Shown: positions 10,501-21,120 of the stretch, piece by piece
Layout of the letters: each line of letters starts with the position of its first letter
Numbering within the stretch: position 1 is the first letter of the stretch
Assembly: GCF_035046485.1 (NCBI RefSeq)
Contig: NC_085136.1
Coordinates: 77,765,734 to 77,829,733, forward strand
Direction of reading: 5' to 3'
Origin: Aedes albopictus
Taxonomy: Eukaryota; Arthropoda; Insecta; Diptera; Culicidae
Length of the DNA: 64,000 nt
Program-made: the position numbers and the translations under genes
The notes under the pieces: model-generated
Databases searched by the model: none
Seen by the model: only the letters and a program-made list of their open reading frames with translations
Told to the model about the DNA's origin: nothing

Positions 10501-13500
10501 ATGAACTCTTTCATTGAAAAGTTCATTTCTTGGGGTGCTCAATTTACATAACTTTTGTAAAATAGAAAAAACGAGGAATTTTTTAATGTTTTAAAGGAAT
10601 CAAGAGCAAATCGACACTGATTTTTAATTAGGGCCTAACTGACATTTTCGAATTATCTTCATCGATCCTCTCTTTGTGTTATTATAGAATGTATATTGAG
10701 TTTTCTAAAGATTTTTTGGTTGGAATGCGAAGAAGGCGACTACATCTTGCTATATAAACAAAAAGAATAATGTTTTTGTTTTTTTTTATCAAGTTATTAG
10801 CGAAAGAGAGAGTCGACAAAGAGAAATCGAGCAAGTCAGTTAGGCCCTTATGGAAAATCATTGTCGAAATATCATCAATGCTTTGGAAACATTAATTGTC
10901 ATTGGTGTTTAAGAAGAAAATATCAGGAATTTTACGAGCGCTAATGGTCCCCAGAATTTGGCTCAGTTTCAGGTAAGGATTATAGACACTATAGATTCCA
11001 TAGACTCGCGGAGGCGTAGACAACTGTAGCCAAACGAACTGTCAGTTCGTGTAGCCAAACGAGCATGACGTCACGATTTCAATTGCGATAATGGATTACG
11101 TGACGTCATATTTGCTCGGTACACTCTAAATTCACGGTAAAACACACTAATATCGTTTTGCTCAACCATGTCTCCGCGAGTCTATGGAATCTATAGTGTC
11201 TATAGTAAGGATCGGCCGATCTGACGTCTGGCCTGTGTCGTTTGACAGTTGATCGATTAGATTAATGATCGATCTCATCGATCAGATGTGTAACGACACA
11301 AGCTAAGCGTCAAATCCGGAGGCTACTAGCGCTTGTAAAATGCTGGGTAGACAAATTAATGGCGAATCATCGGACATTGGCGAACAGTGATTCTCTTGCA
11401 AGGGGAATGACACTTCTTTTGCTAACCGGAAAAAATCCGCATTCATTTGTGAACCACTGCAGCGCGCGCTGTTTAGTTAACAGCGGTTAGTGATGGATGG
11501 CAACAAAATCATGCGGATTTTTCCGGTTAGCGAAGGAAGTGTCGTTCTCCTTGGACCAAAACGTTTGATTCCTACCAGAAAGCGAGCACGGTGGCGGCAA
11601 TTAGCTATCGTAAAATGCTGGATAAAACGGAGAATGATTGCGTTCAGTACTAGTCAAGCACAATTTACACAATAGGCCGAGGGGAGTGACATTAGTTTTT
11701 CTTGTTTCATAATATTATGACGAGAAACCCGTAAAAGATTCGCCGCCGTTTTTCCAACAGGATGGGACGTCTTTTTGACAGTTTGGAAAAGTGTCACCCT
11801 CCTCGCAAAAGGCTTCTTAGTAAATTTTAAGCTACCTAGGTTAGTTCAAACAAAAGCGTGTGCAAATTGATTGATGTATTTGAGATGTGGTGCAAATTTG
11901 TTTGTTTTTCAAAATTAAGTTTCCCATGTAAATGTGCCAATCTTGTCCCAGTAAGCGTTCCAGATTGTGGGCATTTTGTGTGATTGATGATGAACATTTG
12001 GGAATTAAAGGTGCTGATCCGGTCCGCGTTGCCAGATCTTCAAAGGGAATGATCATCGACGGGTCACATCAAGGAGGCTGGGCAAGCCCCCGCATGTGAT
12101 CCGACTGGGATTATGTGTAAGTCATGTGACATCGTTTAGTGGGGGTCTTCCGACTCGCAGAGGAAGGATTTGGATGAAACGATCAGAAGCGTGTTTTAAA
12201 AGGGGATGGGGAATAAAGCCATGTCTCGATTACACTACATGAACAAATCGACTCAAAAATTAGACGTGATCAACAGTTCGCAGTGGCGGAGGTGACTGGG
12301 TGTTACAGCTTAGTATTTTAAGGAGTGGGTCCAAGCTGTGTACGCGTGTAAAGGTGGCTTAGAATCAGTACAGATCGGACTAACGAATGTCACGTTATGG
12401 GCCTTTAAACTGAAAGCGATCAATCTCCAGTGGAATATCGTTGATGCTTTGCAGTGTGGCCAGCTACGTGATCGCGAGATTAATCATGGATTAACAGGGA
12501 CGGGAAGGAAGGAACTGTATAGGGGGGTTCATCCGAAACACGCAACTTACTGTAAACCGATGGGTGTCCACACTGAGGGGCATGAGATTGTGGTAGCCGT
12601 AGGGAGCAGCACACTGGGGACATGGTTCACGGAGACTGTGTGTGTGCAGAAGAATAACAGGAACATGGTTGTGATTAATTTTGATACTCTTTTGACGAGT
12701 GTGTGTATTGGATTGATGGATAACTGCCGGATCAGTCATGAGACTGAGCAGAGCTCCAATCATACTCGCTATAAATCAAAACAGATGAGGCTTCCAATAG
12801 ATTGACGGCAGTTGCACAGATGAGCTCGTAGTTTTTTTACTGTTTTGTTCTAAACATGTTGATATGTTTGATATTCGATTTTTTTAATACGGGAAAGTCG
12901 ATTTTGCTTCTATTCTGTACGTCGAACCTAACGTCGGACCCAGGGGAATGACACTTCCTTTGCTAACCTGAAAAATCCACATTTATCCGTTGCTAACCGT
13001 CGTGACCCGCGTCTAACTGCTGCTCAGTTAGCAGCGGTTAGCGACGGTTAGAAACGAATAAATGCAAATTTTCTGGTTAGAAAAAGATATGTCATTCCCC
13101 TTGCGTCGGACTAGTTTAATCGGTAACTTTATCATTTTATCTGTTTAACAGATGGCACCACCTATCTGGACACTGCAAATCATTACGCAAACATAACAGT
13201 TACATTTAAACATGCACTACACAGATAAATATAATTATCAACAGACTAACGGTACACAACAATGCTAACACAAAAACAGTATACTAAACATTAAAAGCAT
13301 TAAACAATAAAAAAAATGAAATCTCCATTCATGAATCAAAAAGTAAAGACGAAGATTACATTCAACTGTCTAAACAAATAACAAATTTCTGAAAATAATC
13401 TGATTACGATCAATTATTCTAAAACGTAAACAGATACCGACTAAATTTTGAAGAACAATGACAAACAAAAGTCACCTAGAAGATGCACAATGAAATACTG

Positions 13501-15912
13501 ATACACAAAAGAGAAAATGAAATGAAAACCAAATAGTACAGAAACCAAATGAAACACCCATCCCAATCTACAACGACAGCAATGAGCTACTGAATGCACA
13601 AATGACCTTAAAAACTACAACTTCTACATTTCCCACGAACATCAAGAAAGAACTATGCCTAAAATGAAAATGACCGAATACGATAAACTACCATCCATTT
13701 ATCAACCGATAAACAGCAGCGCGTGATCGCTTCTTTCCCGCTTTTGTCCCAAATGCTACCGATAATAGATCGACAATACAGTTATGAGGGAAGACGGGAC
13801 TTACGGAAAACCGACTGGTATCGACGCTCAGCGACATGTGGTTCTTGTAACCGTACGGGGCTTCACAACCATCGCATGGATGCTCCAATCTGCGTTTGCC
13901 CGATGGTGGCAAAGAAGCAACAACGAACGGAAGGAAAATTTATATGAATTTGATTTAAAATAGTACTATGCACTGAAAGAAGTGGACACATTTCCGGTAG
14001 ATCTTACATCCGTGTTTCACGGAAACAAACGCTTTCGTTGAGAATATCATAAGCCTGAATGCCGTTGGAATTTTGTCTTCAATGCATATTTATTTACAAG
14101 AAGTTTTGATTTCAACAAGGGGAATGACATATCGTTTTCTAACCAGAAAATCCGCATTAATCCGTTTCTAACCGCTGCTAACTGAGCAGCAGTTAGACGC
14201 GGTTAACGACGGTTAGCAACGGATAAATGTGGATTTTTCAGGTTAGCAAAGGAAGTGTCTTTCCCCTGGGATTTCAAAGACAATCCTGTTTTTCAAGAAT
14301 CAAACTTCTCGACCATCGTCGAGAATTGATCAAAATGGACATCCCCACAAATGATTTTTTCTAACCGAAAAGTTCATTCCACATTTAGAGGGATGCCTAC
14401 TTTGCAAAATTCTCAAACAAAGGGTAATAAAGAGGAATAAATCACGACGCGAGCAGCTTCACACATTTACATGAAAACCAGGAATGATTGGAAAAAATAT
14501 ATGAAATAAGTTATGAAAACACTAGTTTTCGTTATGATGAAATCGAACAAAAATCCTTGTTTTCCAGTAGAAAGAAGGGCATTCAAAGTTTTGATGTAGC
14601 TTTTTAGCTTTTGACAGATTGCCAGGGGGAATGACACTTCCTTTGCTAACCGGAAAAATCCACATTTATCCGTTGCTAACCGTCGTTAACCGCGTCTAAC
14701 TGCTGCTCTGTTAGCAGCGGTTAGCGACAGTTAGAAACGGATAAATGCGGATTTTCTGGTTAGAAAAGGATATGTCATTTCCCTTGCAGATTGCAAACAA
14801 AATTTGATCTTGATTGTATCCCAAAATCAAATGACTTACGCTCCCAATTAGGAACGAGTCTGATTGTACAGTGACCCCACAATTTATGAATCGTCAGAAA
14901 AGATCACAGTTTACGTTTGATCAGTATGATGATTCTGCTTTTAGCGAATCTAATAAAACTGGGTGAAACACAGTTGTAAGATCTGTTGGAAATAGCCCCC
15001 TTTTATGTAGATCAACAAGTAACCGATCCTTTTGGAAGCCGACAAATTTCACCGGAGTATGATTGACGGATGCTGAAAAGGGAAATTAAATCCGGAAGAC
15101 AGGTAAACCGGCGCCACATGCGGTGCGCGATACTTACTTTTTCGGCACAGTTGAAACGTACGGCATCAGGACCTTGTCAACGAATGAACCAAATCCAAGC
15201 CGGAAATTGGACGTGATCTTCTGCATCTCCTCAGCGAGCTGAGCCCCGAGTGATGATAGCTTCTCCTTGTCGTCCTCCATGGATTTGGAGAGGTCCATCA
15301 GGTAGTACAGATCCACGGGGTAATCTTCGGCTTGAGAGTACTTGACGCCCAATCGGTACACTTCGTCTGAAATTGAAGTCCAAAGTTAGATTAAGAAGAT
15401 CGTTCTACCACTGTACTGGTGAAGGACTCACTCAATCGCAGCTTCAGTTGCACTCGCTGCGGATAGATCTGGACAATATTATGGTGTCCGCTAGCGCTCA
15501 TGCTCCCAGATGAGGACGAAGACGACGATGAACTGTGGTGCGACGAGGAGGACGATGACCAATGCGAACTACCGGACATCTCCGCTTCGTAGCCACCGCC
15601 AGCTCCGCCCACTTTAGTTGGTTTGCTGAGTTCACGGGCGATCAGTGTGATGGCCTCGTTGCTCGGATCGACCGTGTACTCCTCCGGGCAGTAACCGATA
15701 TCGTGCCCGTGGCATCGCGGTTTTGTGAAATTGGCCTGGGTGCACCAGCGACAGTTACTGGTCTGGATGCACTCCCGGCAGGTCGTTTTGCCCGGGCAGG
15801 TCAATTGGGATGATGATTGGGCGGCCGCTAGCGTGACTGCGCACAGTAGCAGGGTCGCAGCCAGGGTCATCATCGCCAGTGGTCGCTTTCTGCTTATTGA
15901 TATCGTCGTCAT
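7485..15912 (-). CDS. mys: Integrin beta-PS subunit (myospheroid orthologue), complete CDS
   Basis: Single-pass plasma-membrane receptor subunit that pairs with alpha-PS integrins to bind extracellular matrix and connect to the actin cytoskeleton. Joining 15912-15432, 15366-15138, one of 13889-13805 or 12635-12551, 9419-8985, 8927-8176, 8086-7612 and 7550-7485 gives 840 codons with GT-AG junctions in matching phase. Order: signal peptide (about 1-31), Cys-rich PSI region (39-75), Ser/His tract (113-145), beta-I domain with MIDAS D185-x-S187-x-S189, four I-EGF-like Cys-rich modules, membrane span about 769-793, and a tail with NPIY (822-825) and NPTY (834-837). The length is close to Drosophila beta-PS (about 846). 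The chosen start follows a candidate acceptor at 15926, so a 5' UTR exon probably lies further upstream. Confidence 0.97.
7612..8086 (-). CDS. mys: mys exon: membrane-proximal region, TM and inner stalk
   Basis: Acceptor GACGTCAG|GTGCAAG, donor GATACG|GTAAGC. Carries the last Cys module, the beta-tail domain, the membrane span ([20 protein letters not shown]) and the conserved inner-membrane motif [19 protein letters not shown] used for alpha-subunit and talin contact. Confidence 0.96.
8176..8927 (-). CDS. mys: mys exon: hybrid region and I-EGF repeats
   Basis: Acceptor TTTTACAG|AAAATT, donor TGCAG|GTAAGT. Starts [11 protein letters not shown]; then about 30 cysteines in I-EGF spacing ([27 protein letters not shown]). 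Ends in phase 2 and joins the next exon as an Arg codon. Confidence 0.96.
8985..9419 (-). CDS. mys: mys exon: main body of beta-I domain
   Basis: Acceptor ...CCAACAG|GAAGAG, donor GAGTATAAT|GTAGGT. 145 codons, phase 0 at both ends. Contains [37 protein letters not shown] and HSTIHDYPS, all typical of beta-integrin I-like domains. Confidence 0.96.
9913..10206. mobile_element. 294-bp MITE, copy 1 (CACACTAAGAT ends)
   Basis: Terminal inverted repeats CACACTAAGAT..., flanked by TA (9911-9912, 10207-10208). Internal inverted arms (CTCAGTATTTTTT, AACAGCAGATTTAT) give a long hairpin. A sister copy lies at 39746-40020. Located in a mys intron. Confidence 0.85.
10484..10543. repeat. 60-bp palindrome
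   Basis: ATTGAGCACCCC at one end and GGGGTGCTCAAT at the other, with AAATGAACT...AGTTCATTT inside. A related palindrome is at 16461-16510. Intronic. Confidence 0.7.
10981..11204. mobile_element. 224-bp MITE with 33-bp perfect TIRs and 8-bp TSD
   Basis: The first 33 bp (starting TATAGACACTATAGATTCC) are the exact reverse complement of the last 33. Perfect 8-bp duplication GTAAGGAT at 10973-10980 and 11205-11212, as expected for hAT-type insertion. Non-coding, within a mys intron. Confidence 0.9.
11399..11553. mobile_element. Palindromic hAT-like MITE, intronic copy 1
   Basis: Starts CAAGGGGAATGACAC and ends GTCGTTCTCCTTG. Same family as the next three copies, but diverged and without a matching 8-bp duplication. 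Downstream of mys exon B. Confidence 0.75.
12551..12635 (-). CDS. mys: mys mutually exclusive exon B (85 nt)
   Basis: Acceptor ...CACACACAG|TCTCC, donor TTTACA|GTAAGT. Encodes [20 protein letters not shown], then SVDTHRFT. Homologous to exon A (PCxxCxAPYGY, SVDTxRF). Including both would break the frame, since 85 is not a multiple of three; this fits mutually exclusive use. Confidence 0.92.
12940..13103. mobile_element. Palindromic hAT-like MITE, intronic copy 2
   Basis: Starts CCAGGGGAATGACAC, ends TGTCATTCCCCTTG. Perfect 8-bp target duplication CGTCGGAC (12932-12939, 13104-13111). Lies between the two mutually exclusive mys exons. Confidence 0.88.
13805..13889 (-). CDS. mys: mys mutually exclusive exon A (85 nt)
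   Basis: Acceptor ...AACGCAG|ATTGG, donor TTTTCC|GTAAGT. Adds 28 codons plus one base: [20 protein letters not shown], then SVDTSRFS. Same length, phase and motif layout (PCxxCxAPYGYxN) as exon B, so either can join exon 2 to the exon starting at 9419. This is the same position as the alternative exon 4 of Drosophila mys, which alters the beta-I domain. Confidence 0.93.
14116..14269. mobile_element. Palindromic hAT-like MITE, intronic copy 3
   Basis: Starts CAAGGGGAATGACAT, ends GTCTTTCCCCTGG. Perfect 8-bp duplication GATTTCAA (14108-14115, 14270-14277). Just upstream (in transcription) of mys exon A. Confidence 0.88.
14633..14786. mobile_element. Palindromic hAT-like MITE, intronic copy 4
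   Basis: Starts CAGGGGGAATGACAC, ends TGTCATTTCCCTTG. Perfect 8-bp duplication CAGATTGC (14625-14632, 14787-14794). Between mys exon 2 and exon A. Confidence 0.88.
15138..15366 (-). CDS. mys: mys coding exon 2: start of beta-I domain
   Basis: TTTCAG|ACGAAG at the 5' side, AAAAA|GTAAGT at the 3' side. Contains [13 protein letters not shown] with the MIDAS DxSxS motif and ends at ...VSTVPKK, immediately before the alternatively spliced segment. 229 nt. Confidence 0.95.
15432..15912 (-). CDS. mys: mys coding exon 1: signal peptide, PSI, Ser/His tract
   Basis: ATG at 15912-15910; hydrophobic [18 protein letters not shown] signal core; PSI cysteines ([12 protein letters not shown]...CRWC). Ends TTGA|GTGAGT at 15432 in phase 1. 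Residues 113-145 are mainly Ser with some His, an unusual low-complexity insert. The upstream sequence ...CATTCCAG|AT looks like an acceptor just before the start codon. Confidence 0.93.
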
Positions 15913-16460
15913 TGTGGTGCGATTATCTGGAATGGCAATCAGCGAGGGTGTGAGATATGGGCGTATAGTGAAGGGGAAAGACAGCATTCTGTAGGTTATT
16001 AGCGCGTAATCACCACGCACAAGCAAGAGTTCGTTTTGGTGCAACCGTCTGACAGGGGGAGATTTCTTTTGCGTTGCTCTTCATTCTCTATCTGTATGAA
16101 AGAAAGTTGGAAATCGCACTGCCTTGCGTGAATCGCTGTAATAAATGAGTGATGATAAAAATGACATGTGAGCGATAAAATAGCTATGGGTTATTGCCAT
16201 TTGGTCTGAACTCGTACTGTTCCGTATACTTCCTTTTGAAAACAAAAATACACCATGATTCAATTGCAATGCTTTTTCCGTGCAAGTTCGGTAAAATTAG
16301 CAAAATTTGAAGGAATGAACTAAAGAAACAACATCTGCTTAGAAGACAATTCGTTCGAGTCAAACAAAGAGCATTGGTTTCTTTTTGTACAAAATTTGTA
16401 TTTAATATTTGAGCCTCTGTGTACTGGTATTTTAAATTATGAAAATAACATCCGTTGCAG

Positions 16461-16510
16461 ACATCCCTACAAATGAACTCGCTGATTGAAAAGTTCATTT
16501 CTGGGGATGT
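16461..16510. repeat. 50-bp palindrome related to 10484-10543
   Basis: ACATCCCTACAAATGAACT... pairs with AAGTTCATTTCTGGGGATGT. Same core as the palindrome at 10484 (AAATGAACT, TTGAAAAGTTCATTT). Confidence 0.65.
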
Positions 16511-16536
16511 TTGTGAAGTGCAGTGAAAGCTGGTTT

Positions 16537-17009
16537 GCTGAATATGATACACCGCGCGGCCTTTGTAATGTTCCAAACGCGCATTTGCACGAAATTCCAC
16601 GCGGCAAATCCTCTTGGAAAGGAACAACCGCACTTGAGGAAACGCCGCAATGTTATATCTCCCATAAGAATTGAGTAATAGGGGAGCAAAACACGCGGCT
16701 GTTCCTTTCCTCAGGGATTTGCCACGTGTACTTTTGGGCAAATGCGCTAATAAGTGCAATATTTTTAACTGCAAATTAGCCAATGCGAGCGCCACGGGTG
16801 GGCAGTTGGCCAATTATCAATTTTTTAAATATACCGTTAAATCGGTGTACGATGGTAATTTTAAGAGTGCCTTTTGCGAGTTTTACCGTTTTTTCGTCTT
16901 TTTTGGGATATTTCGGCTTGGCAAAACTATTGACTGGTGTGCAGAATATGATACACCGCGCGGCCTTTGTAATATTTCAAACGCGCATTTGCACAAAATT
17001 CCACGCGAC
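16537..17009. repeat. Pair of about 70-bp direct repeats
   Basis: GAATATGATACACCGCGCGG followed by CCTTTGTAAT, ending AAATTCCACGCG, occurs at 16537-16605 and again at 16941-17009, about 404 bp apart. The segment between them is not a known LTR interior; origin unknown. Confidence 0.6.
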
Positions 17010-17468
17010 ACAGCTACAGCGATTGTTATCTGTGAGCCCTATTCGATAGAAGTGCGAGCCCAGAGAGTAGTGATTGGACATAAGTCGACACATTATCTTG
17101 ATAAAATCTCGACCCATGTCCAACCCCTTGAACCACGCCGTCTTCGATACCTGTGGGAGAATTAAATGTAACCACCTGCCCAATTCTCCTGCATCCCATT
17201 TTTGTTGCCAACTGACCAAGGCATGCTGACGAGCAATCGAAAAAAAAAATCATTGAAGGCGATATGACGGTCATAAATATCGCCTTCCATAGCGCCCGTG
17301 AGTGGCGAGTGAGTCCGCTTTCTCATTGTCCGGAATCGAGCAATGCGAAGGGACCCAAACCAAGGTGATGTTATATGCTCGATTCGATAAAGCACGCAGG
17401 AATTTTCGTATTTCGCTTAGGAAATACGTGGAGTGCTTCACCGGCCTCATCGAACGAATAGCCTCAAT

Positions 17469-18086
17469 TTAACTGAGACTATCCGTAAAAATGAAATATT
17501 GATCAGAAGGAAGAGAGGCGATTCGCTCTAATGCGTAGTGTATAGCCGCCAATTCTGCGACATATACTGAGCAAGGACTTTGAAGTTTATGGGCGGCGCT
17601 ATGTAGCTCATTGCATACACCAAATCCAGTGGAATCATTTGTTTTAGACCCGTCAGTGAAAAACCTTCTGTCGCAACTGACATGGCCAAAAGATCGGAGC
17701 TGATCTGGGATTCCATGGATTTCTTGCTTCATGGTCAGATCAAAACCTATAGTGGAATCGGAGAAGTCTGGGAAGCAATCACGGTTGAGAACATTCGAAG
17801 AAGGGTTAATCTCCAGAGTCATGTATGAGTAGTACACTGTCATAAATTTTGTTTGATGAATTCGTTCAATCAGCTTTTCAAAGTTTTCAATTTCCAATGG
17901 ATTCAGCACCTCACAGCGGATGAGGAACCTTAGCGACAATTCCACGAAACGATCTGATAAAGGGAGTACTGGTGCTAGTACCTCCAAACTCATTGTGTGC
18001 GTCGAGTTCATGCAGCCTAACGCGATCCGAAGGCAACGATACTGGATACGCTCAGGATGTGTGTTTTCGCGGCGGACTGCAAGCAA
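17469..18086 (-). pseudogene. Retroelement RNase H domain
   Basis: Carries FFTDGSKTNDSTGFGV, then VYVAELAAIHYALERI and FIFTDSLS, the D-E-D pattern of retroelement RNase H. Ends abruptly after the third Asp block; the downstream part is lost or shifted. Confidence 0.75.
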
Positions 18087-18286
18087 AAGCTACCGTATTC
18101 GAGAACCGACAGTATCGTTGTACGATAAAGCTTTATTAGATCTTCCGGGTGGGCTCCCTACCATGTTCCGGTGAGTGTGCGCATGAAGTCGATTCGTTGT
18201 TGGCACTTCTGATACACATAACTAATGTGCTTTCCCCAGGTGCCTTTAGAGTCGAACCAGACCCCTAAATACATATGCGAAAGAGC

Positions 18287-18886
18287 TTATGTGAGTTCCT
18301 TACCCAAAAATTGAAGCTCTAGATCAGCTGGATCACGCTTCCTAGAAAAGACAACTAACTCAGTTTTCTCCGGAGAGAATTCGATACCCAGCTTTACAGC
18401 CCGAGCAGACAAATTGTCTAAGGTATCTTGCAGTGGTCCTTGAAGATCTTCCGCCTCTGGTCCGGTGATAGAAACCACGGCGTCGTCCGCAAGCTGTCGT
18501 AGCGAGCAATTTTCCACGAGACATTCGTCGATATCTCTAACGTAAAAGTTGTAAAGAAGGTGACTTAAGCATGAGCCCTGGGGGAGACCCATGTAACTAA
18601 TTCGTGAAGTTGCCGAGGTTCCACGAGAGAAAAACATCTGCTTCTCAGATAACAAATTGTACAAGTAGTTGTTTAAAATCGGAGGAAGCCCACAGTTGTG
18701 GAGTTTTTCTGAAAGGACAACAACGCATACTACATCAAAAGCTCTTTTTTGAGCGTAGGCCAGTTGAATTTCAGTAGAAACCAACGCCAGACAATCGCTC
18801 GTTCCCTTGCCTCTGCGGAAACCGAATTGAGTATCTGAAAGAAGGCCGATCGATTCAACCCATGTATCGAGCCGATGGAGAATCAT
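18287..18886 (-). pseudogene. Reverse transcriptase fragment
   Basis: Shows QFGFRRGKGTSDCL, then the region of motif A (with a small deletion removing the first catalytic Asp block), MGLPQGSCLSHLLYNFYV and LRQLADDAVV with the ADD box. The motif A loss and flanking frameshifts indicate a pseudogene. Confidence 0.75.
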
Positions 18887-19349
18887 CTTCTCTAGCAGCT
18901 TCCGTAAGCATGGCTATAACCCTCACTCGTCTCTAGTCATCCGGAACAGTGTTGCTCTCCAAGAATAGATTGATTAAATTCAACAAGCGCCTCTTTGCGA
19001 CGTCTGGGAGGCTTTTGAGCAAGTTTTACTTTATTCTATACATTCCTGGGGCATAGTTGTTACATGACAGAAGCACGAGTGAGAATTCAAGCATCGAAAA
19101 AGGTGAATCCATCGAATTCCTTTGAGGTGGACAACGACGAATATTCGCTTGAACTTGCACCGAATCCAGACAGTCTTTCTTTGCGAAGTCGAAAATCCAT
19201 CGAGGCGAGCTTTCTCGATCCTCATTAACCGATACCGCATTGCGCATTCTCCTTCCGACCGTCCAGAGAGTCCGCATTGACGTCTCCCGCGAGAGACCGT
19301 TGACGAAATTCCTCCAATAACCACGTTTCTTCGCCTTTAGGTTCTCGTC

Positions 19350-19895
19350 CTGAGACGAGACTCGCGAAGACGGTCTTCTTTTTCTCCACTTTGTTATTTT
19401 TTTCTTCTTCCTATCTGTGTTGACATTATGTTTTGGGCTGGTGGTTCAAACACGTACGTGACCGCATCACCTCACATGCAGTGATACTGAATCCCATTCA
19501 CGCACAAAATCATGTTGAGGTGAAATTTTGCATCGCCAACAATCGCCAAGCAAAGTAATCATTGGAATATTTTGTTTTCAATTTATTTTTGACAGTACAG
19601 GAGAAGAAAATGCTGCTCGGAGTGAATTTTGGCTTCAGAATTTATCTCGGATAGCAATACTTTACTCGTTTTAGGTAACGTAATCAAACGGGCTACAACG
19701 AGCCATTTTACGAGACGTTTCGGATCAGCTGATCGCTCATTTCATGAATGAAAATTTGACAGGAGGTTGCGCCCAAGCCCGTGAGTGTTAATATCAATAT
19801 CAACATTGTTGTCGTTTCGTAAAATAGACTACTGACAGCTCAGTTGGGCTGCACTTGACGTTGCTTTTTTTTCCTCTTCGCGAGTCTCGTCTCAG
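19350..19895. mobile_element. 546-bp TIR element with 8-bp duplication
   Basis: Perfect 21-bp terminal inverted repeats beginning CTGAGACGAGACTCGCGAAG; flanking octamers TTCTCGTC and ATCTCGTC differ at one base. Ignoring the insertion makes the host retroelement frame continuous (…YFSLDE + NLKAKKRGYW…), confirming the boundaries. Non-coding. Confidence 0.85.
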
Positions 19896-20359
19896 ATCTC
19901 GTCAAGAGAGAAATACCGCTCGTAGTTCTCCAGAGTACCGCGCTTCCGGTATGTTTTAAACGCGGCGGATCTTTCACGATAGGCTCCGGTACATTTTTCA
20001 TCCCACCACAGTGTGGGGGTCTTCGCCGTATCGAAGTTCCCGGAACTGGCTTGCGCTGCGCTTGAAGAGCACTGTCGACGATTAACCCGGACAAGAACTG
20101 GTATTCTTCCTGCGGTGGAAGAACGTCTACCGACTGCTCGCCCTCGGAGACCAACTCAGCATATTTACCCCAGTCAATATGCTTCGTGAGGTCATACGCG
20201 ACGTCGATCTGGCGAGCCTGACTCGAACCATTGGTAACTGAAATTTTGATCGGCAGATGAAAAGATTCAAGAATCGGTCATTTTAAACTAATTTTCAACT
20301 ATGTGAGCTCAAATTTTTGGGAAAAGGCATAGAATCTGGTTGCGAATCGAATAAGCGGT

Positions 20360-21120
20360 GTGTGAATAAGTTTTTCGGCAATTAAGTGCCACCGTTGCGG
20401 TAAACATGGCCACATGCAGAAGGATTGTCGCGTCAAGAAGCCCTAAGGTAAGGTCAACGCTGCTGTTGGAAGCAAATGGGTTTCGTTCATGGTCCACAAG
20501 ATGCCAGAGGTCGAGCTTCGTAGTCGATTCCGGATCAAGTTCCGGATATAGCTATTTATCATCTAGTGAACAACGTGGACTAGGCCCAGGAAGGCGTCTC
20601 GATCGTTGAAAAGTACGAAGGAGAAGTTACCGGACTTTCGAAGGAAGGTGTACGTTTCGAGATGAAAAGCGTATAATCTTCGTCCCCGAGCTGAGAGGAA
20701 ATCTGGTGTTCGTGAAGAAAATATCGCAAGGTGGAATCGATGTCCTGTTCACAACCCGTGGTGGAAAGCTTCGAGCGATCATGAAGAAAGATGACTCGGT
20801 TTTCAAGAGTATAAAGCGATGCCTTGGAGTTTGAGAAACGGATCAGAAAACTAACAGTCGATCAAGAAAGGGAATATTGCTCGAAGGAACAAGAAGCGTA
20901 CTACAGATGGAAGGGAATTCAAGGCCAATCAACCGTAGTGTATTCGGCTCAGCAAAACGGTGTGTTGCGGAGAGATTTAACCGCACGCTTAATGAAAAGG
21001 TGAGAACTTACTGGTGCTATTGGTACGTATATCCTGAATTGTTGCTCTTCTGCTGCTGTTCCTGATAATCGTTCACCTGGCTGAGTATCGGACCGGTGCC
21101 AAACCTATAGCCACAGCTGA
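20360..21120 (+). pseudogene. Copia-type gag-pol relic
   Basis: CCHC knuckle KCHRCGKHGHMQKDC at about 20387, a protease-like VVDSGSS at about 20525, then after shifts a copia integrase block (YSAQQNGV... / AERFNRTLNEKVRT) at 20935-21010. Several frameshifts; not functional. Confidence 0.65.

Larger units (their letters stand above)
15926..17460. other. mys upstream region with repeat fragments
   Basis: Likely first-intron sequence of mys (minus strand). Contains the palindrome at 16461-16510 and two direct repeats of about 70 bp at 16537-16605 and 16941-17009. Short open frames carry no recognisable domain. Confidence 0.4.
17460..20280 (-). mobile_element. Degraded non-LTR element with RT and RNase H (LOA/I group)
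   Basis: Minus-strand pieces run in the correct order: pre-RT segment with PGTSIRRRPP (about 19900-20270), linker RGYWRNFVNGLSRETSM (19250-19345), RT (18287-18900) and RNase H (17460-18086). Frameshifts and stops separate the pieces, and a 546-bp TIR element interrupts it at 19350-19895. RT followed by RNase H places it in the LOA/I-like group (Lian-type elements are known in Aedes). No 5' endonuclease part remains, so it is a truncated dead copy. Confidence 0.75.

Noticed and set aside
12338..12805. 155-codon plus-strand ORF
   Set aside because: Overlaps antisense to mys exon B; no domain and no coding signal of its own.
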